DNA from: Arthrobacter sp.
GTDB taxonomy: Bacteria; Actinomycetota; Actinomycetes; Actinomycetales; Micrococcaceae
Assembly: GCA_023264815.1 (NCBI GenBank)
Contig: JAHFUZ010000008.1
Location: 88,383-152,382 of the forward strand
Length of the DNA: 64,000 bases
Direction of reading: 5' to 3'
Positions 27,148 to 36,937 of this stretch are shown piece after piece. Made by a program: the position numbers and the translations under genes. Numbering within the stretch: the first letter of the stretch is position 1; each line of letters opens with the position of its first letter. The notes beneath the pieces are model-generated. The model had not been told where the DNA came from. It searched no databases and saw only the letters and a program-made list of their open reading frames with translations.

Positions 27148-28401
27148 CTAGGCTCCGGCGGGGAGCACCTGTCCTCCGCGGAGAACCAGGACGCGGCCGA
27201 AGTCCCGGTCCACCACCACGGCGTCGGCCCGCAGGCCCGCGCGGAGGCTGCCAATGTCCTGCCGGCCGATGATCGCCGCGGGCACCGCGGTGGCGGACCG
27301 GACGGCGGCGGCCGGCGACACACCGGCATGGATGGTCCGCCGGACAACGTCCAGCAGCGTGGCGGTCCCGCCGGCCAGGGTGCCGTCGCCGAGCCGGGCT
27401 ACGGCCTGCCGCACTGAGACGGCGGCAGGACCCAACTGGTAATCACCGTCGGGCAGGCCGGTGGCCGCCATCGAATCGGTCACCAAAACCACGTTTCCGG
27501 CACCAACCAGTTCGAACACCATCCGCACGGTTTCGGGATCCAGGTGGGCGCCGTCGGCAATCAGTTCGACGGCGGCCGTTCCCGCCGCGGCCAGCCGAAG
27601 ACAGGCTGCCACGGGACCGGGAGCGCGGTGGTGCAGCGGCGGCATGCCGTTGAACAGGTGCGTCACGGTGGGCCGGGACACGGTGGCCTGCCCGGAGGCG
27701 GCCAGGAGTTCCGCCGCGTGGGTGAGGGACGCCGCCGTCGTCCGGGCGTCGGCGTCGGTATGGCCCAGCGAGGGCGTGACGCCGTTTTCTGCCAGCAGCC
27801 GCACCAGGTCGTCGGCGCCGGGTAGTTCGGGGGCGTAGGTCATGGTGCGAAGATGTCCGCCGGCCGCGTCGATCAGCTCACGAAGCAGTACGGTATCCGG
27901 ATCCCGCAGGAAGCGCGGGTCCTGGGCACCGCAGCGGGCGTGGGAGAGGAACGGGCCCTCGGAGTGGATGCCCGCAATGAGCCCCTCGTCAGCCAGGGTC
28001 CGCAGCGTTCCCGCCGCGTGCCGCAGATTCTCGGGCGCGGCGGTGACCAGGCTGGCCAACAGCGTGGTGGTGCCGCTGCGGTGCAGGAAATCCACGGCGG
28101 TCCGTGCGTCCTGGCTGTCACCGCCGGGAAAGTCGCCGCCGGCGGCGCCGTGGCAGTGGAGGTCAATGAGGCCCGGCAGGATCATGCTGCCCGCCGGCAG
28201 GTCCAGTTCCTCGAGGCCGGGAAGTGCAGCTGTGTCCAGGCCGGCGCGCGGGCCAACGTACGCGATGCGGCCCTCCGCGACGGCCACCACAGCGTTGTCC
28301 ATTTCCATGCCGTCGGTCAGGACTGTGCCGGCCAGCAGGTAGGTCCCGGACCGGCCCGGCTGGTGAGCCTGGTCCCGCGGTGTGTGTTCCGACGGCGTCA
28401 C
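27148..28401 (-). CDS. nagA: N-acetylglucosamine-6-phosphate deacetylase
   Basis: 417 residues from the GTG that overlaps the nanE stop (GTGA). A longer in-frame opening upstream is Arg/His-rich shadow. It is an amidohydrolase-fold enzyme with the metal motif LIDLHCHGAAGGDF, a central HSEGPF and SLGHTDAD, and the catalytic Asp in LVTDSMAATG. It removes acetate from GlcNAc-6-P, feeding NagB. Coupled to nanE, so ManNAc-6-P is processed step by step to fructose-6-P. Confidence 0.94.
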   Translation of the reverse strand: MTPSEHTPRDQAHQPGRSGTYLLAGTVLTDGMEMDNAVVAVAEGRIAYVGPRAGLDTAALPGLEELDLPAGSMILPGLIDLHCHGAAGGDFPGGDSQDARTAVDFLHRSGTTTLLASLVTAAPENLRHAAGTLRTLADEGLIAGIHSEGPFLSHARCGAQDPRFLRDPDTVLLRELIDAAGGHLRTMTYAPELPGADDLVRLLAENGVTPSLGHTDADARTTAASLTHAAELLAASGQATVSRPTVTHLFNGMPPLHHRAPGPVAACLRLAAAGTAAVELIADGAHLDPETVRMVFELVGAGNVVLVTDSMAATGLPDGDYQLGPAAVSVRQAVARLGDGTLAGGTATLLDVVRRTIHAGVSPAAAVRSATAVPAAIIGRQDIGSLRAGLRADAVVVDRDFGRVLVLRGGQVLPAGA

Positions 28402-29081
28402 TTCAGGGCCCCAGCGAACCAGCCGGTGATGGTGGCCGGGTGGGTGATGGCTGTCCCGACGACGACGGCGAAGGCACCGGCGTCGAGGCACTGGCGGGCC
28501 TGGGCTGGGGTGTGGAGGCGGCCTTCGGCGATGAGGGGCACGCCGAACCCGGCGGCGGCGATCTGTTTGATCAGTTCAAGGTCGGGGCCGTCCGTTTTGG
28601 GGCGCTCCCCGGAATAACCGGAGAGGGTGGTACCGATCAGGTCGGCACCCGCCTCGACAGCCGCGGCGGCGTCGTCGAACGAGCCGCAGTCCGCCATGAC
28701 CAGCGCGTGCGATTCGGCGTGGATGCCCGCCACCGTCTGGGCCAGGGTCAGCCCGTCCGGGCGCTGGCGGCGGGTGCCGTCGACCGCCACGACGTGCGCG
28801 CCGGCGTTGGCCACCGCGAGGGCGTGGCGGAGCGTGGGAGTGATGAAAACGCCGTCGTGCCCGTCCTTCCAGAGCCCGATCACCGGAACTTCAACGGCTG
28901 ACCGCGTGAACTGGACGTCGGAGAGGCCCTGGACCCGGATGGCCGCGGCACCGCCGGTGACGGCCGCCGCGGCGATCTGCGCCATGGTGCGGGGATCGCG
29001 CATCGGCTCGCCCGGGTACGCCTGGCAGGACACGATCAGTTGGCCGCGCAGGGATTCGAGGGCTTCGGGGGTCAGGATCAC
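28398..29081 (-). CDS. nanE: N-acetylmannosamine-6-phosphate 2-epimerase
   Basis: 227 residues, TIM-barrel family. Visible motifs are LIVSCQAYPGEP at the N-terminus, PVIGLWKDGHDG (active-site Lys), the central DCGSFDDA and a late AEGRLHTPAQ followed by VVVGTAITHP for phosphate binding. It converts ManNAc-6-P to GlcNAc-6-P. It lies between the ROK kinase and nagA in pathway order. Confidence 0.95.
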   Translation of the reverse strand: MILTPEALESLRGQLIVSCQAYPGEPMRDPRTMAQIAAAAVTGGAAAIRVQGLSDVQFTRSAVEVPVIGLWKDGHDGVFITPTLRHALAVANAGAHVVAVDGTRRQRPDGLTLAQTVAGIHAESHALVMADCGSFDDAAAAVEAGADLIGTTLSGYSGERPKTDGPDLELIKQIAAAGFGVPLIAEGRLHTPAQARQCLDAGAFAVVVGTAITHPATITGWFAGALK

Positions 29082-29125
29082 GGTCGGTTCCTCTGCGGTA
29101 TGTGGGGTGGCTGGGACTGTGTGGA

Positions 29126-30073
29126 CTAAGGCTGTGGAGTGAGGACCAGGCTGGCGGCACCCACCATGGCGGCTGCGTTGCCGAGTTTAGCCGGGAGAAC
29201 GGGCAGCCCGGCCAACGCGGGCAGGAGTTCGGCGCGAAGGGCTCGTTCCATGGGATGCCACCAGGGCGCGCCGGCATCGGACAGGCCGCCGGAAACCACC
29301 ACCACTTCCGGGTCCAGGATGTTGGCCAGGCCGCCCACCGCCTGGCCGGCCGCGCCGGCACCGAGGCCCACCGCTTTGATGGCGACCGCGTCGCTCGCCC
29401 CGGCGAGGGCAAACACTGCCCGCGCATCCGCTGCGGGTGAGGTGCCGCCGAGCCGCACATACGCTTCGCGGATGGCCGGCCCGGAGGCGATGGCCTCAAC
29501 ATGGCCGGCACCGCCGCAGACGCAGGGAACTGCGGCACCTTCGTCGACGGCGTACGGTGAGGCAAAGTGGCCCACGTGCCCGCCCACATACCGGTGGCCC
29601 AGGACCGGCTGCCCGTGCAGGACAAAACTGCCCCCGACGCCGGTGCCGAAGGCCACCAGGAGTGAACTGGCCGTCCCGGCGGCGGCACCGGTCCACGCCT
29701 CACCGAGGGCGTGCGCGTGGACGTCGTTGACGGCCCGGACGGACGACGGCGGCAGGCCCAGCCGTGAGGCAAGGCCCGCCGTCAGTTCCGTCCCCGCCCA
29801 GCCGAGGATCGCGTCAGTGGCCGATACGACCACCCCGCGCCCGGCATCAATAACCCCGGCAGAACCAACGCCAACCCCCACAACATCCAGGCCCGCTGCT
29901 TGAGCCCGGACAATAAGCGAAGAAACCAGCGCCGCAGCAGCATCCAAAATGGCGTCCCCACCATCCCGGTTCAGCGTAGGAATGGTCTCCGAAAACAGCA
30001 CCCCACCGCCCGCCGAAACAACCCCGGCAGCAGTCTTCGTGCCGCCAAGGTCAACACCAATCGCGTACTGCAT
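29126..30073 (-). CDS. nanK: ROK-family kinase, probable N-acetylmannosamine kinase
   Basis: 315 residues from the ATG beginning MQYAIGVDLGGTKTAAG, with GAGGAA upstream. It has the ROK ATP motif DLGGTKT and the zinc loop VPCVCGGAGHVEAIASG. In most ROK proteins this loop reads CxCGxxGCxE; here the third Cys is His, while the first two Cys remain. It phosphorylates ManNAc in front of NanE. ManNAc specificity is from context; glucose or GlcNAc kinase are sequence alternatives. Confidence 0.88.
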   Translation of the reverse strand: MQYAIGVDLGGTKTAAGVVSAGGGVLFSETIPTLNRDGGDAILDAAAALVSSLIVRAQAAGLDVVGVGVGSAGVIDAGRGVVVSATDAILGWAGTELTAGLASRLGLPPSSVRAVNDVHAHALGEAWTGAAAGTASSLLVAFGTGVGGSFVLHGQPVLGHRYVGGHVGHFASPYAVDEGAAVPCVCGGAGHVEAIASGPAIREAYVRLGGTSPAADARAVFALAGASDAVAIKAVGLGAGAAGQAVGGLANILDPEVVVVSGGLSDAGAPWWHPMERALRAELLPALAGLPVLPAKLGNAAAMVGAASLVLTPQP

Positions 30074-30134
30074 GTGATTCCTCACTTGTCGTGCCTGCCA
30101 CAATGGCCCCTCAGCCGCGCCCAACCGCGACTAA

Positions 30135-31064
30135 CTAGACGAGCCCGTTGCGTTCCAGGATGACCTTGACCGCGGCGGTCTCGTCCTCGTCAAGGGACAG
30201 CATGGGTGCGCTCATGACGTTGGTCTTGATGATGCCCATGAGCTGCAGGGCGGTCTTGAAAGCGCCCAGGCCCGCGGCGTTGCCGGACATGCGGCCGGCC
30301 TTGGGGGTGTAGACGATTTCGAAGACGTCGGCCAGCCGGTCCTGCTCGGCAGCGGCCTTGGCCCAGTCGCCGCCAACCGCAGCGTCGTAGAGGCGGCGGT
30401 AGCCGGCCGGGTCAACGTTGCCGAGGCCCGGGACAACGCCCTGGGCGCCGCCCAGGAGTGCGCCGTCCACCACCACTTCGTGGCCCGTGAAAATGTCGAA
30501 ATTGGGAATGTCCTTGGCTGCAATGAGCAGCTGGCGGAAGGAGACGTCGTCGCCCGAGGAATCCTTCACACCGGCAATGACACCGTCGCGGCCCAGTTCC
30601 ACAAGCAGGTCCGTGGGCAGCTTGAAGTGGGTGCGCACCGGAACGTCGTAGGCGAACACGGGGACGTCCACGGCGGCGGCGATGGAGCGGAAGTGGGTGC
30701 TGTTTTCCTGGGCGTTGGAGATCGCGTAGTACAGGCTGGTGGCCACGATGGAGTCGGCGCCGAGGGCGATGACGCGCCGGGCTTCTTCGATGACGCGGTT
30801 GGTGGTCTGCTCAACGGCACCCACGATCACGGGCACCTGGCCGGCGTTCACGCCTGCCACGGTCTGCACCACGAGGTCGCGCTCGGTGTTGGTCATGTGG
30901 GTGACCTCGCCTGAGGAGCCCAGCACAAAAAGGCCGCTGACGCCGCCGTCGAGCAGGTGCCTGGTGACGTTTTCCAGCGACGGTACGTCGATGGCGCCAT
31001 CGACGGTGCGGGGGGTTACGACGGGCGGAATGACGCCCTGGAAACGGGAAGCGACGGTGGTCAC
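30135..31064 (-). CDS. nanA: N-acetylneuraminate lyase (DHDPS family)
   Basis: 309 residues from the GTG at 31064, preceded by GGAG at six bases. An earlier TTG has no ribosome site. It carries the DapA/NanA signatures GSSGE near residue 50, the catalytic Tyr in FAYDVPVRT (about 139) and the Schiff-base Lys in AGVKDSSGD (about 167). It cleaves sialic acid to pyruvate and ManNAc. Dihydrodipicolinate synthase and other aldolases share the fold, but neighbours nanK, nanE, nagA and a sialidase fix the role. Confidence 0.9.
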   Translation of the reverse strand: MTTVASRFQGVIPPVVTPRTVDGAIDVPSLENVTRHLLDGGVSGLFVLGSSGEVTHMTNTERDLVVQTVAGVNAGQVPVIVGAVEQTTNRVIEEARRVIALGADSIVATSLYYAISNAQENSTHFRSIAAAVDVPVFAYDVPVRTHFKLPTDLLVELGRDGVIAGVKDSSGDDVSFRQLLIAAKDIPNFDIFTGHEVVVDGALLGGAQGVVPGLGNVDPAGYRRLYDAAVGGDWAKAAAEQDRLADVFEIVYTPKAGRMSGNAAGLGAFKTALQLMGIIKTNVMSAPMLSLDEDETAAVKVILERNGLV

Positions 31065-31112
31065 GGTGTACTCCAAATAGTGATGGTTAGACGAAAACTC
31101 ATGGGGGGAAAT

Positions 31113-31919
31113 CTAGGTGTGGAGCAGGCTCGGAGCGGCGCCCAGCAGCTTCTTGGTGTAGTCGTTGCTGGGGCTGTCGAAGACCTGTGCCGCGGTGCCC
31201 TGTTCGACGATTTTGCCGAAGTACATCACGCAGATGCGGTCCGAGACATAGCGGACGGTCTGGATGTCATGCGAGATGAACACCATGCCGAGGTTCAGCT
31301 GGGTCTTCAGGTCGGACAGCAGGTTCAGCACCTGCGCGCGGACGGAAACATCCAGGGCGGAGGTTGGCTCGTCGGCCACGATGATGTCCGGATCCAGGGC
31401 CAGGGCGCGGGCGATCGCCACACGCTGGCGCTGGCCGCCGGAAACCTGCGACGGCGTGACCTCCGCAGCGGACTGCGGCAGGCCCACCAGCGCCAGCAGT
31501 TCCTTGACCTTGGCCGCGCGGGTGGCCGGGGTGCCGATGCCATGGATCTGCAGGGGGTCCGTGAGGATGTCCTGGACGGTCATGCGCGGGTTCAGCGCGG
31601 TGGCCGGATCCTGGAAGACCACGGACACGGAGCGGCCGAATTCCTTGCGCATGGCGGCGTTCCGCTTGATGGCGGGCTTGCCGTGGAACAGGACCCCGCC
31701 CGACGTCGGCGGCTGCAGTCCCACCAGCACTGAGGCGAGCGTGGACTTACCGCAGCCGGACTCACCCACGATGCCCACGGTTTCGCCGCGGCTGATGGTG
31801 AAGTCCACGCCGTCGACGGCCTTGACGATGTTGGGCCGGAAGAGCTTGCCGCCACGGGCGTGGTGGTAGACCTTGACGTCCTTGAGCTCGATGACCGGCT
31901 TACCGGTGGAAATGCTCAC
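31113..31919 (-). CDS. ABC importer ATPase (DppF/SatD type)
   Basis: 268 residues with Walker [10 protein letters not shown], signature [15 protein letters not shown], Walker B IIVADEPTSALD and the C-terminal Dpp/Opp extension. It powers the peptide/nickel-family importer encoded upstream. The start overlaps the fused permease-ATPase gene by 4 bp. In this locus the substrate is probably sialic acid or sialyl-glycan; Sat-type sialic acid importers belong to this same family. Confidence 0.92.
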   Translation of the reverse strand: MSISTGKPVIELKDVKVYHHARGGKLFRPNIVKAVDGVDFTISRGETVGIVGESGCGKSTLASVLVGLQPPTSGGVLFHGKPAIKRNAAMRKEFGRSVSVVFQDPATALNPRMTVQDILTDPLQIHGIGTPATRAAKVKELLALVGLPQSAAEVTPSQVSGGQRQRVAIARALALDPDIIVADEPTSALDVSVRAQVLNLLSDLKTQLNLGMVFISHDIQTVRYVSDRICVMYFGKIVEQGTAAQVFDSPSNDYTKKLLGAAPSLLHT

Positions 31920-34051
31920 TTTGCATCCTCCTTCAGGTGGCTTGCCCAGAAGTGGTCTGCGGACCCGCCTCCCGCGGACGAAACCGCGGTGAGGACCAGC
32001 TGCTGGTTGGGATCGGCATCCGCACGCAGCGACCGTGCGGCGAAGCGGTCACCCGGGGCGAAGTCGCGCGGGGACGGGACGGTGCCGGGGATCTGGTGCA
32101 GGCGGACGGCGTCCGCCTCGATGGAGAGGACGGCGCCGAGCAGGCCGCGCGTGTATTCGTGCTTGGGATTCTGCAGCAGTTCGGAGGCCTGGGCTGATTC
32201 CACCACCTGGCCGGCGTACATGACCGTGATCCGGTGGGCCAGCGAGGCCACCAGGGCGAGGTCGTGGCTGACGAATACCATGGCGAAGCCGAGCTGTTCG
32301 CGCAGCTCGTTGAGCAGGTCCACTACCTGCTTCTGGACGGTGACGTCCAGGGCGGTGGTGGGTTCATCGGCCACCACGATCTTCGGCGAGCGGGACAGGG
32401 CCATGGCTATCAGGACGCGCTGGCGCTGGCCGCCGGAGAGCTCGTGCGGGTAGCTTGCGAGCGTCCGGACGGGATCCAGCTTGACCAGTTCCAGCAGCTC
32501 GGCGGGGGTCTTGCGTCCACCGCGCCTGGTCAGCTGCTCCATCTGGTCCTTGATCTTCATGGACGGGTTCAGGGAGCTCAGGGCGTCCTGGTAGACCATG
32601 GCGATCTGCTCGCCGCGCAGGCCCTCGTAGGCCTTGACGCTGCTGTGCTTGGTGGCGGGATCCAGCAGTTCCTTGCCGTCGAACCTGATGGAACCGGTGA
32701 CCACGGCAGTCTTGGGCAGCAGGCCCATCACTGCGAGGGACGTGATGGACTTGCCGCAGCCGGATTCGCCTACCAGGCCCATGGTTTCGCCTTCGCGGAC
32801 CGTGAAGGAGACGTTGTCCACAATGGCGGTGCTGCCGAAGCGGCCCGGGAAGCGGATGGACAGGTTCTTGACCTCCAGGACGTTGCGCGCGCCGGCGGGG
32901 ACCTGGGGCAGGCGGTCGGTGCGCTTGGCCTCGATGGCGGAGAGCAGTTCCAGTTCCCGGTCCAGCAGCAGGTGCGGGTTGGCCGCCGCCAGCTTCGGAT
33001 CGGTGAGGACGGCTGCCTCGGTGTAGCGCTCCTCGGTGAGGACGTCGCCGCGGGCGGCGCGGACGCCGTCGAGCTCGTGCTCCTCCACAACCGACGGCTG
33101 GGCAACCGAGGTGGCCACCTCAGTGTCGACGGCGGCACTGACCGCAGCGCCGGACACAACAGCCGACGCGCCGTCGTCGTCCTTAACAACGGGAGCCTTG
33201 CGCAGCTTCGGGTTGACCATGGCGTCGGTGAGGCCCTCCGCCAGGATGTTCAGGGACAGCACGGTGAGCAGGATGGTCACACCGGCGAACGTGGTGGCCC
33301 ACCAGCCGCCGGAGAGGACCAGGTTGCGGCCGTAGGAGATCACGTTGCCCCAGGACGGCGCGGGGTCCTGGACGCCGGCGCCGAGGAAGGAAAGGGAGGC
33401 TTCGAGGATGATGGCGTCGGCCACCATTACCGTGGCGAACACCAGCACGGGGGCGGCGGTGTTGCGGACGATGTGCTTGAGCAGGATGTAGAAGCGGCCG
33501 GCGCCGATCACGCGTTCGGCGCGGACGTAGTCTTCGCCGTACTGGGCGAGCACGTTGGCGCGGACCACACGGGCCAGCTGCGGGGTGTAGATGATGGCGA
33601 TCGCGATGATGATGGTGGGCACCGAGTTGCCGAACGCAGCCAGCAGGACCGCGGCCAGGGCGATGCCCGGGAACGCCATGAGGATGTCCATCAGGCGCAT
33701 GATCAGTTCGTTCACGGCCTTACTGGACGTGGCGGCGAAAGATCCCAGCAGCGCGCCCACCAGGATGGCCAGGGCTACGGCGCCCAGGCCGATCATCAGC
33801 GAGGACTGGGCACCGAAGAGCAGGCGGGAGAAGATGTCACGGCCCAGGCGGTCGGTGCCGAAGAAGTGCTCGGCGCCCGGCGGGGTGGCCGGAATGAAGG
33901 TCTCCAGGGGATCGTGCGGGGCGATGACCGGTGCGAAGACGGCCGCGAGGCCGATCATGATGAGGAAGAGGAGCGCGATGCGGGAGCCCCAGGGGAGGGC
34001 TTTGAAACGGATGCCCGGGGCACTCAGCCGTTCGGCCAGCTTGCTACGCAT
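31916..34051 (-). CDS. Fused ABC permease and ATPase (DppC-DppD fusion)
   Basis: 711 residues. The first roughly 285 form a DppC-type permease with about six helices and the EAA-type loop ([16 protein letters not shown]). A hydrophilic linker of about 100 residues follows, then a complete ATPase with [24 protein letters not shown] and [11 protein letters not shown]. These are normally separate proteins. The reading frame is uninterrupted and codon use is uniform, so this is a genuine fusion. The linker is Ala/Val/Glu-rich and probably flexible. It pairs with the DppB permease and DppF ATPase of the same operon. Confidence 0.93.
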   Translation of the reverse strand: MRSKLAERLSAPGIRFKALPWGSRIALLFLIMIGLAAVFAPVIAPHDPLETFIPATPPGAEHFFGTDRLGRDIFSRLLFGAQSSLMIGLGAVALAILVGALLGSFAATSSKAVNELIMRLMDILMAFPGIALAAVLLAAFGNSVPTIIIAIAIIYTPQLARVVRANVLAQYGEDYVRAERVIGAGRFYILLKHIVRNTAAPVLVFATVMVADAIILEASLSFLGAGVQDPAPSWGNVISYGRNLVLSGGWWATTFAGVTILLTVLSLNILAEGLTDAMVNPKLRKAPVVKDDDGASAVVSGAAVSAAVDTEVATSVAQPSVVEEHELDGVRAARGDVLTEERYTEAAVLTDPKLAAANPHLLLDRELELLSAIEAKRTDRLPQVPAGARNVLEVKNLSIRFPGRFGSTAIVDNVSFTVREGETMGLVGESGCGKSITSLAVMGLLPKTAVVTGSIRFDGKELLDPATKHSSVKAYEGLRGEQIAMVYQDALSSLNPSMKIKDQMEQLTRRGGRKTPAELLELVKLDPVRTLASYPHELSGGQRQRVLIAMALSRSPKIVVADEPTTALDVTVQKQVVDLLNELREQLGFAMVFVSHDLALVASLAHRITVMYAGQVVESAQASELLQNPKHEYTRGLLGAVLSIEADAVRLHQIPGTVPSPRDFAPGDRFAARSLRADADPNQQLVLTAVSSAGGGSADHFWASHLKEDAK

Positions 34052-34054
34052 GAG

Positions 34055-35011
34055 CTATACCGTCCTGATTCGGGGGTTGATGAGCAGGTACAGGAGGTCC
34101 ACCACGATGTTGACCAGAACGAAGGTGACGGAGATGGTGAGGACCACGCCCTGGACCAGGTTGACGTCCAGGTTGGTGATGCCGTTGAGGATCAGCTGGC
34201 CCATGCCGGGCAGGGCAAAGATCATTTCAATCACGACGGCGCCGCCCAGCAGGTAGCCCACGCGCAGTCCCAGCACGGTCACCGGAGTCACCAGTGCGTT
34301 GCGCAGGACGTTCCGGGAGACCACCTCGCGGTAGGGGACACCGTTGCCGATGGCCGTGCGGACGTAGTCACGGTCCAGTTCCTCCACCATGGAGGTGCGG
34401 ACCACACGGATCAGCGAGGCCGAGACGGGGATACCGAGCGCGAGGGCGGGAAGGGCCATGGAGTTCAGCCAGCCGCCAAAACCGGATTCCGGCGTCGCAA
34501 TTCCGCCTGAGGGGAACATCGGGCTGGTGCCGAGGGCGAACCACTGGATGAGCAGGATGCCGAGCCAGAACGACGGCGTGGCGATCGCGGCGATCGAGAA
34601 GACGCGGACCAGCTGGTCCTGCCACTTGTCGCGGTACAGGGCGCCGAGGATGCCGAAGACCAGCGACACCACAATGGCGATCAGGACGCCCAGGAAGGTC
34701 AGCTGCAGTGTCAGCGGGAACGCGGAGCCGATCATCGAGGCCACCGACTTGGCCGGCGGGGTGGTGACGCCGAGGTCGAACTGCAGCAGCTTGCCGAGGA
34801 ATCGGAAGTACTGCAGGACCAGCGGGTCGTTAAGTCCGTTTTCCTGGCGGTACTGATCCTTGGCTTCCTCGGAGGCGCCGTCGCCGAGGGCGGAGCTGGC
34901 CTGGTCGCCGGGGGCGGCTTGCAGGACGAGGAAGACGAGCAGGGTGATGCCCAGGATCATCAATGGCAGTGCTGCGAGTCTGCGGCCGAGCAGACGCAAT
35001 ATCGTGACCAA
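34055..35011 (-). CDS. ABC importer permease (DppB/SatB type)
   Basis: 318 residues with six predicted helices. It has the family N-terminus LLRLLGRRLAALPLMILGIT and the cytoplasmic EAA-type loop (GNGVPYREVVSRNVLRNAL). It is the second gene of the importer operon, downstream of the binding protein and separated from it by a long hairpin. It ends three bases before the fused permease-ATPase. Import of sialic acid is inferred from context. Confidence 0.92.
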   Translation of the reverse strand: MVTILRLLGRRLAALPLMILGITLLVFLVLQAAPGDQASSALGDGASEEAKDQYRQENGLNDPLVLQYFRFLGKLLQFDLGVTTPPAKSVASMIGSAFPLTLQLTFLGVLIAIVVSLVFGILGALYRDKWQDQLVRVFSIAAIATPSFWLGILLIQWFALGTSPMFPSGGIATPESGFGGWLNSMALPALALGIPVSASLIRVVRTSMVEELDRDYVRTAIGNGVPYREVVSRNVLRNALVTPVTVLGLRVGYLLGGAVVIEMIFALPGMGQLILNGITNLDVNLVQGVVLTISVTFVLVNIVVDLLYLLINPRIRTV

Positions 35012-35044
35012 TTTGTTCTCCGGTGTGTTTGGGTACTGCAGTTC

Positions 35045-35110
35045 AAAAAGTTGCGAGGCCTGCCCTGCGTGCTCCCGGGGGAATCAGGGACGCAGTGCAG
35101 GCCTCGCAAC
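35045..35110 (-). terminator. Intra-operon hairpin between binding protein and permease genes
   Basis: 21-base arms with one mismatch flank a 19-nt loop; on the minus strand TTTTT follows. Its position after the binding-protein gene suggests partial termination or 3' protection, which would keep the binding protein in excess over the membrane subunits. Confidence 0.7.
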
Positions 35111-35122
35111 ACTGGAGGCTGC

Positions 35123-36745
35123 CTAGGAGGTGCGTCCGACGTCGATGAACGACATGCCGGTGGTGGGCAGCGGCTTGAAGCCGTTGAGCTTCTTGTCGTC
35201 CCAGGCGGAGGGCAGCTGGCGGTGGAAGATGGGGTAAAGGGGCAGTTCCTCGGAGATGAGGTCCACGATTTCGCCGGTGATCTTCTTGGCGTCTTCCTTC
35301 GCCGCCTGGGAGCCCTTGTTCATGAGCTCCTGCAGCTTGGCGCGTTCCGGCGCGGTCCAGTAGGCGCGCTTCTCCATCCAGGTGGCGCCCGAGTAGAACC
35401 AGCTCAGGAGCAGGTCAGCGTCGTTGCCGAATACTGACGGGTCGCCCGGGGCGGCAACCACAGTGTAGTCGCCGGTGCCCACACGGTCCGTGTACAGCGC
35501 GCCGGACTGGATGCTCTTCACGGTGACCTTCACGCCCGGGATCTTGTTCCAGGATTCGAGGATCAGCGGGGCAACGTCCTTGACCCAGGCGGTGTCCGTG
35601 GTCAGCAGCTCGAATTCGAGGCTGGTGACGCCTGCCTGCTTGAGCAGGTCCGCAGCCTTGGAAGCGTCGTAGCCGTAGACGTTCTTGGCCTTGACGTAGT
35701 CCGGGTGGCCTTCCTGGAAGTAGGAGCTGGCGGCCTTGGCGTTGCCGAACAGGGCCTTCTTGATGATGGCATCCTTGTCCAGACCGTAGTGCAGGGCCTG
35801 GCGGACCAGCTTGTTGTTGAAGGGGGCCTTGTTGCAGTTGAACAGCAGGAACATCAGGCCGAACGACTGCACGGATTCAACCTTGACCTTGGACTTGAGG
35901 CCGTCGATGTCCAGGTAGGGGACGTCCTCGATGGCCTGGACGCGGCCGGACTGGACGGCGGTGACGCGTGCGGCGGCGTCGGAGAGCAACAGCCAGGTCA
36001 TGCCCTTGGCCAGTGCCGGCTTGGGGCCGTTGTAGTCGGCGAACGCCTCGAAGACGATCTTGTCGTCCTTGACGGCGGAGACCAGCTTGTACGGGCCGCT
36101 GCCGACAGGCTTGGCGTCAAACGCCTTGAGGTCCGTGGCCAAGGCCTTGGGGACGACCTTGACCACGGAGATGCGGGGGCCGAAGCCGGGGAAGGCGTAC
36201 TTGAGGGTGAACTCAACCGTTTTGGCGTCAACCGGCTTGACGTCCTGGATGAACGGAATGAACTGGGAGAACAGGGACTTGTTCGCCGGGTCCATGACGC
36301 GGGTGAAGGAGAACGCAACGTCCTCCGTGGTGACCGGGGTGCCGTCGTGGAACTTGGCGCCGTCGCGGATGGTGACCTGGTAAGTGGTGTCGTTGACCTT
36401 CTTGGGGTCCGCCGCGGCCAGGGCGTTGTAGGGCTCGCGGGTGGCCGGGTGCAGTTCGATCAGGCCTTCGAAGATGTGCAGGTTGGCGGCCATGGGCGTG
36501 GCGCCGGAGGAGCTCAGCGGGTCGAAGCCGGTGGAGAGGGCGTAGGAGATGCCCGCCTCGATGGTGAGGTCCTTGTTGACAGCCGCGGCGCTCGCGGAGC
36601 TGCCGGTGGTGGTGGCTGCCGGGCCGCCGCAGGCGGCGAGGGTGGTGGTGAAGGCTGCGGCGGCGCCCATGGCACCGGTCAGCTTGAGGAAATTCCGGCG
36701 GCTGGCATCGTTGACCAGCGGCAGGTTCTTAAAGGTTTCGTTCAT
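35123..36745 (-). CDS. ABC importer substrate-binding lipoprotein (SBP family 5)
   Basis: 540 residues. The N-terminus carries a Tat motif ([11 protein letters not shown]) and a lipobox TLAACGG with Cys39, so it is exported folded and anchored by lipid. The mature part is a peptide/nickel-type binding protein, with the family's [19 protein letters not shown] segment. First gene of the importer operon, behind a promoter with a GGACGTCC palindrome. Di- or oligopeptide binding is typical of the family; the setting among sialic acid genes suggests a SatA-like specificity. Confidence 0.93.
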   Translation of the reverse strand: MNETFKNLPLVNDASRRNFLKLTGAMGAAAAFTTTLAACGGPAATTTGSSASAAAVNKDLTIEAGISYALSTGFDPLSSSGATPMAANLHIFEGLIELHPATREPYNALAAADPKKVNDTTYQVTIRDGAKFHDGTPVTTEDVAFSFTRVMDPANKSLFSQFIPFIQDVKPVDAKTVEFTLKYAFPGFGPRISVVKVVPKALATDLKAFDAKPVGSGPYKLVSAVKDDKIVFEAFADYNGPKPALAKGMTWLLLSDAAARVTAVQSGRVQAIEDVPYLDIDGLKSKVKVESVQSFGLMFLLFNCNKAPFNNKLVRQALHYGLDKDAIIKKALFGNAKAASSYFQEGHPDYVKAKNVYGYDASKAADLLKQAGVTSLEFELLTTDTAWVKDVAPLILESWNKIPGVKVTVKSIQSGALYTDRVGTGDYTVVAAPGDPSVFGNDADLLLSWFYSGATWMEKRAYWTAPERAKLQELMNKGSQAAKEDAKKITGEIVDLISEELPLYPIFHRQLPSAWDDKKLNGFKPLPTTGMSFIDVGRTS

Positions 36746-36781
36746 CAGGGCCTCGCCATTCCAGAAGGTTTATCGGATGTA

Positions 36782-36789
36782 GGACGTCC
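36782..36789. promoter_or_regulatory. Candidate operator GGACGTCC upstream of the importer operon
   Basis: It lies about 37 bp upstream of the binding-protein ATG. It shares the palindrome with the site at 25367-25374 in front of the GntR gene. See that entry for the inferred regulator. Confidence 0.5.
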
Positions 36790-36852
36790 GAGCTCGTAGG
36801 ATGACTGTAAGTCGGATCACAGCCTCCCGTCAAGCGCCCCGCCCCATTCCCC

Positions 36853-36937
36853 AACCGACGCTCTATCAGTTGATGTGGCTTTTTCCCGGACGCTCTCTCA
36901 CTTAACGCGGGTTTTTGGCGGACGCTCTCTCACTCAG
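36853..36937 (+). repeat. Three tandem GACGCTCTCTCA repeat units
   Basis: Units start at about 36856, 36889 and 36920. The first two have the (A/C)GGGTTTT-like tail. The third overlaps the stop codon of the sialidase gene. Same family as the units at 6469, 7966, 21090 and 63879. Confidence 0.8.

Noticed and set aside
32234..34510. 758-codon plus-strand frame across the ABC importer genes
   Set aside because: Gly/His/Asp/Gln-rich shadow of the fused permease-ATPase; no recognisable motif.
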